Shown: positions 5,698-6,003 of the stretch, piece by piece
How the letters are laid out: every line of letters begins with the position of its first letter
Numbering within the stretch: the stretch's first letter is position 1
Assembly (NCBI GenBank): GCA_032260385.1
Contig: JAVVEL010000084.1
Span: forward strand, 1 to 6,003
Length of the DNA stretch: 6,003 bases
Origin: UBA9300 sp032260385
GTDB taxonomy: Bacteria > Bacteroidota > Bacteroidia > Bacteroidales > VadinHA17
Direction of reading: 5' to 3'
Translations under genes and position numbers: made by a program
The notes under the pieces: model-generated
Told to the model about the DNA's origin: nothing
Databases searched by the model: none
What the model saw: the letters and a program-made list of their open reading frames with translations, nothing else

Positions 5698-6003
5698 CTA
5701 GAACGGATACCCTATACTGATATGAAATGTAAAATCATTCCTGAAATTGAGACTTCGCCGCTGCAATATCCATCTGGGCGTGTCAGGTAATTGCGGATCC
5801 CTCAGTTTCATGCCCAGGTCAGCCCTCAGAATTACAAAATTTAAGTCAAAGCGGAGCCCGGCTCCACTACCAACGGCCAGGTCGCGATAAAACCTGTCAA
5901 ATCTGAACTGTGTCCCTTCCCTGTCTTCATCTTCATAAAAAGTCCAGATATTACCAACATCCAGGAAAATAGCCCCTTCAAGAATCCAGAATAATTTGAA
6001 CCT
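5698..6003 (-). CDS. BamA/TamA-family outer-membrane protein, C-terminal part (TamL-like)
   Basis: A frame open from the window edge ends at TAG (5698-5700) and gives the last 101 residues of a larger protein. It contains LEGAIFLDVGNIW, then FRFDRFYRDLAVGSGAGLRF, DLNFVILRADLGMKLRDP and the end FHISIGYPF. This is the hallmark C-terminus of Omp85-superfamily barrels: the GxGLRFD strand, an F-V-L-R-x-D-x-G-x-K strand followed by RDP, and a terminal aromatic beta-signal ending in Phe for insertion by the BAM complex. The wording GNIW...RFYR(D/E)xAVGSGxGLRFD most resembles TamL, the Bacteroidota lipoprotein relative of TamA/BamA that works with TamB in outer-membrane assembly. The N-terminal lipobox and POTRA domains would lie beyond 6003 and cannot be checked, so BamA itself is not excluded. 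The gene is separated by 187 bp from the transporter operon and is probably a different transcription unit. Confidence 0.9.
   Translation of the reverse strand, partial: RFKLFWILEGAIFLDVGNIWTFYEDEDREGTQFRFDRFYRDLAVGSGAGLRFDLNFVILRADLGMKLRDPQLPDTPRWILQRRSLNFRNDFTFHISIGYPF

Overview
The window looks like a chromosomal segment of a Bacteroidota bacterium, most likely of the Bacteroidales/Marinilabiliales type. The clues are a secreted protein with a type IX secretion system (T9SS) C-terminal sorting domain, a TamL-like BamA/TamA-family outer-membrane protein, an N-terminus typical of Bacteroidota helix-hairpin-helix (HHH) proteins, AT-rich spacers and mostly no Shine-Dalgarno sequence before genes. 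I see no phage, insertion sequence, CRISPR, tRNA or rRNA.

All five genes lie on the minus strand, so transcription runs from high to low coordinates. In that order they are: (1) the last 101 codons of a BamA/TamA-family outer-membrane beta-barrel protein (5698-6003, entering from outside); (2) a 187-bp spacer with ACAGAT repeats, an inverted repeat and a C/T-rich low-complexity block; (3) a neurotransmitter:sodium symporter (NSS) family amino-acid transporter (4149-5510); (4) 12 bp later, an AGCS-family sodium:alanine/glycine symporter (2640-4136), almost certainly in the same operon; (5) a 144-bp AT-rich spacer; (6) a 641-residue secreted protein with an unassigned N-terminal domain, three Ig-like (Big_2-type) repeats and a T9SS sorting domain (570-2495); (7) a 96-bp spacer; (8) the first 157 codons of a single-pass membrane protein (1-473, leaving the window), probably a ComEA-like HHH protein.

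The last gene is easy to miss because it has no stop inside the window and competes with open frames on both strands. It explains the conspicuous 51-bp tandem repeat at the start of the window: the period is 17 codons and the repeat encodes a Pro/Thr/Ser-rich periplasmic linker.

Functionally, the two symporters form a sodium-driven amino-acid uptake pair. The other three genes are cell-envelope or secretion related and seem to be neighbours rather than partners. Most of this is ordinary Bacteroidota content. The parts most worth a second look are the in-frame 17-residue repeat array and the unassigned N-terminal domain of the T9SS cargo protein. I found no evidence of a novel multi-gene system.
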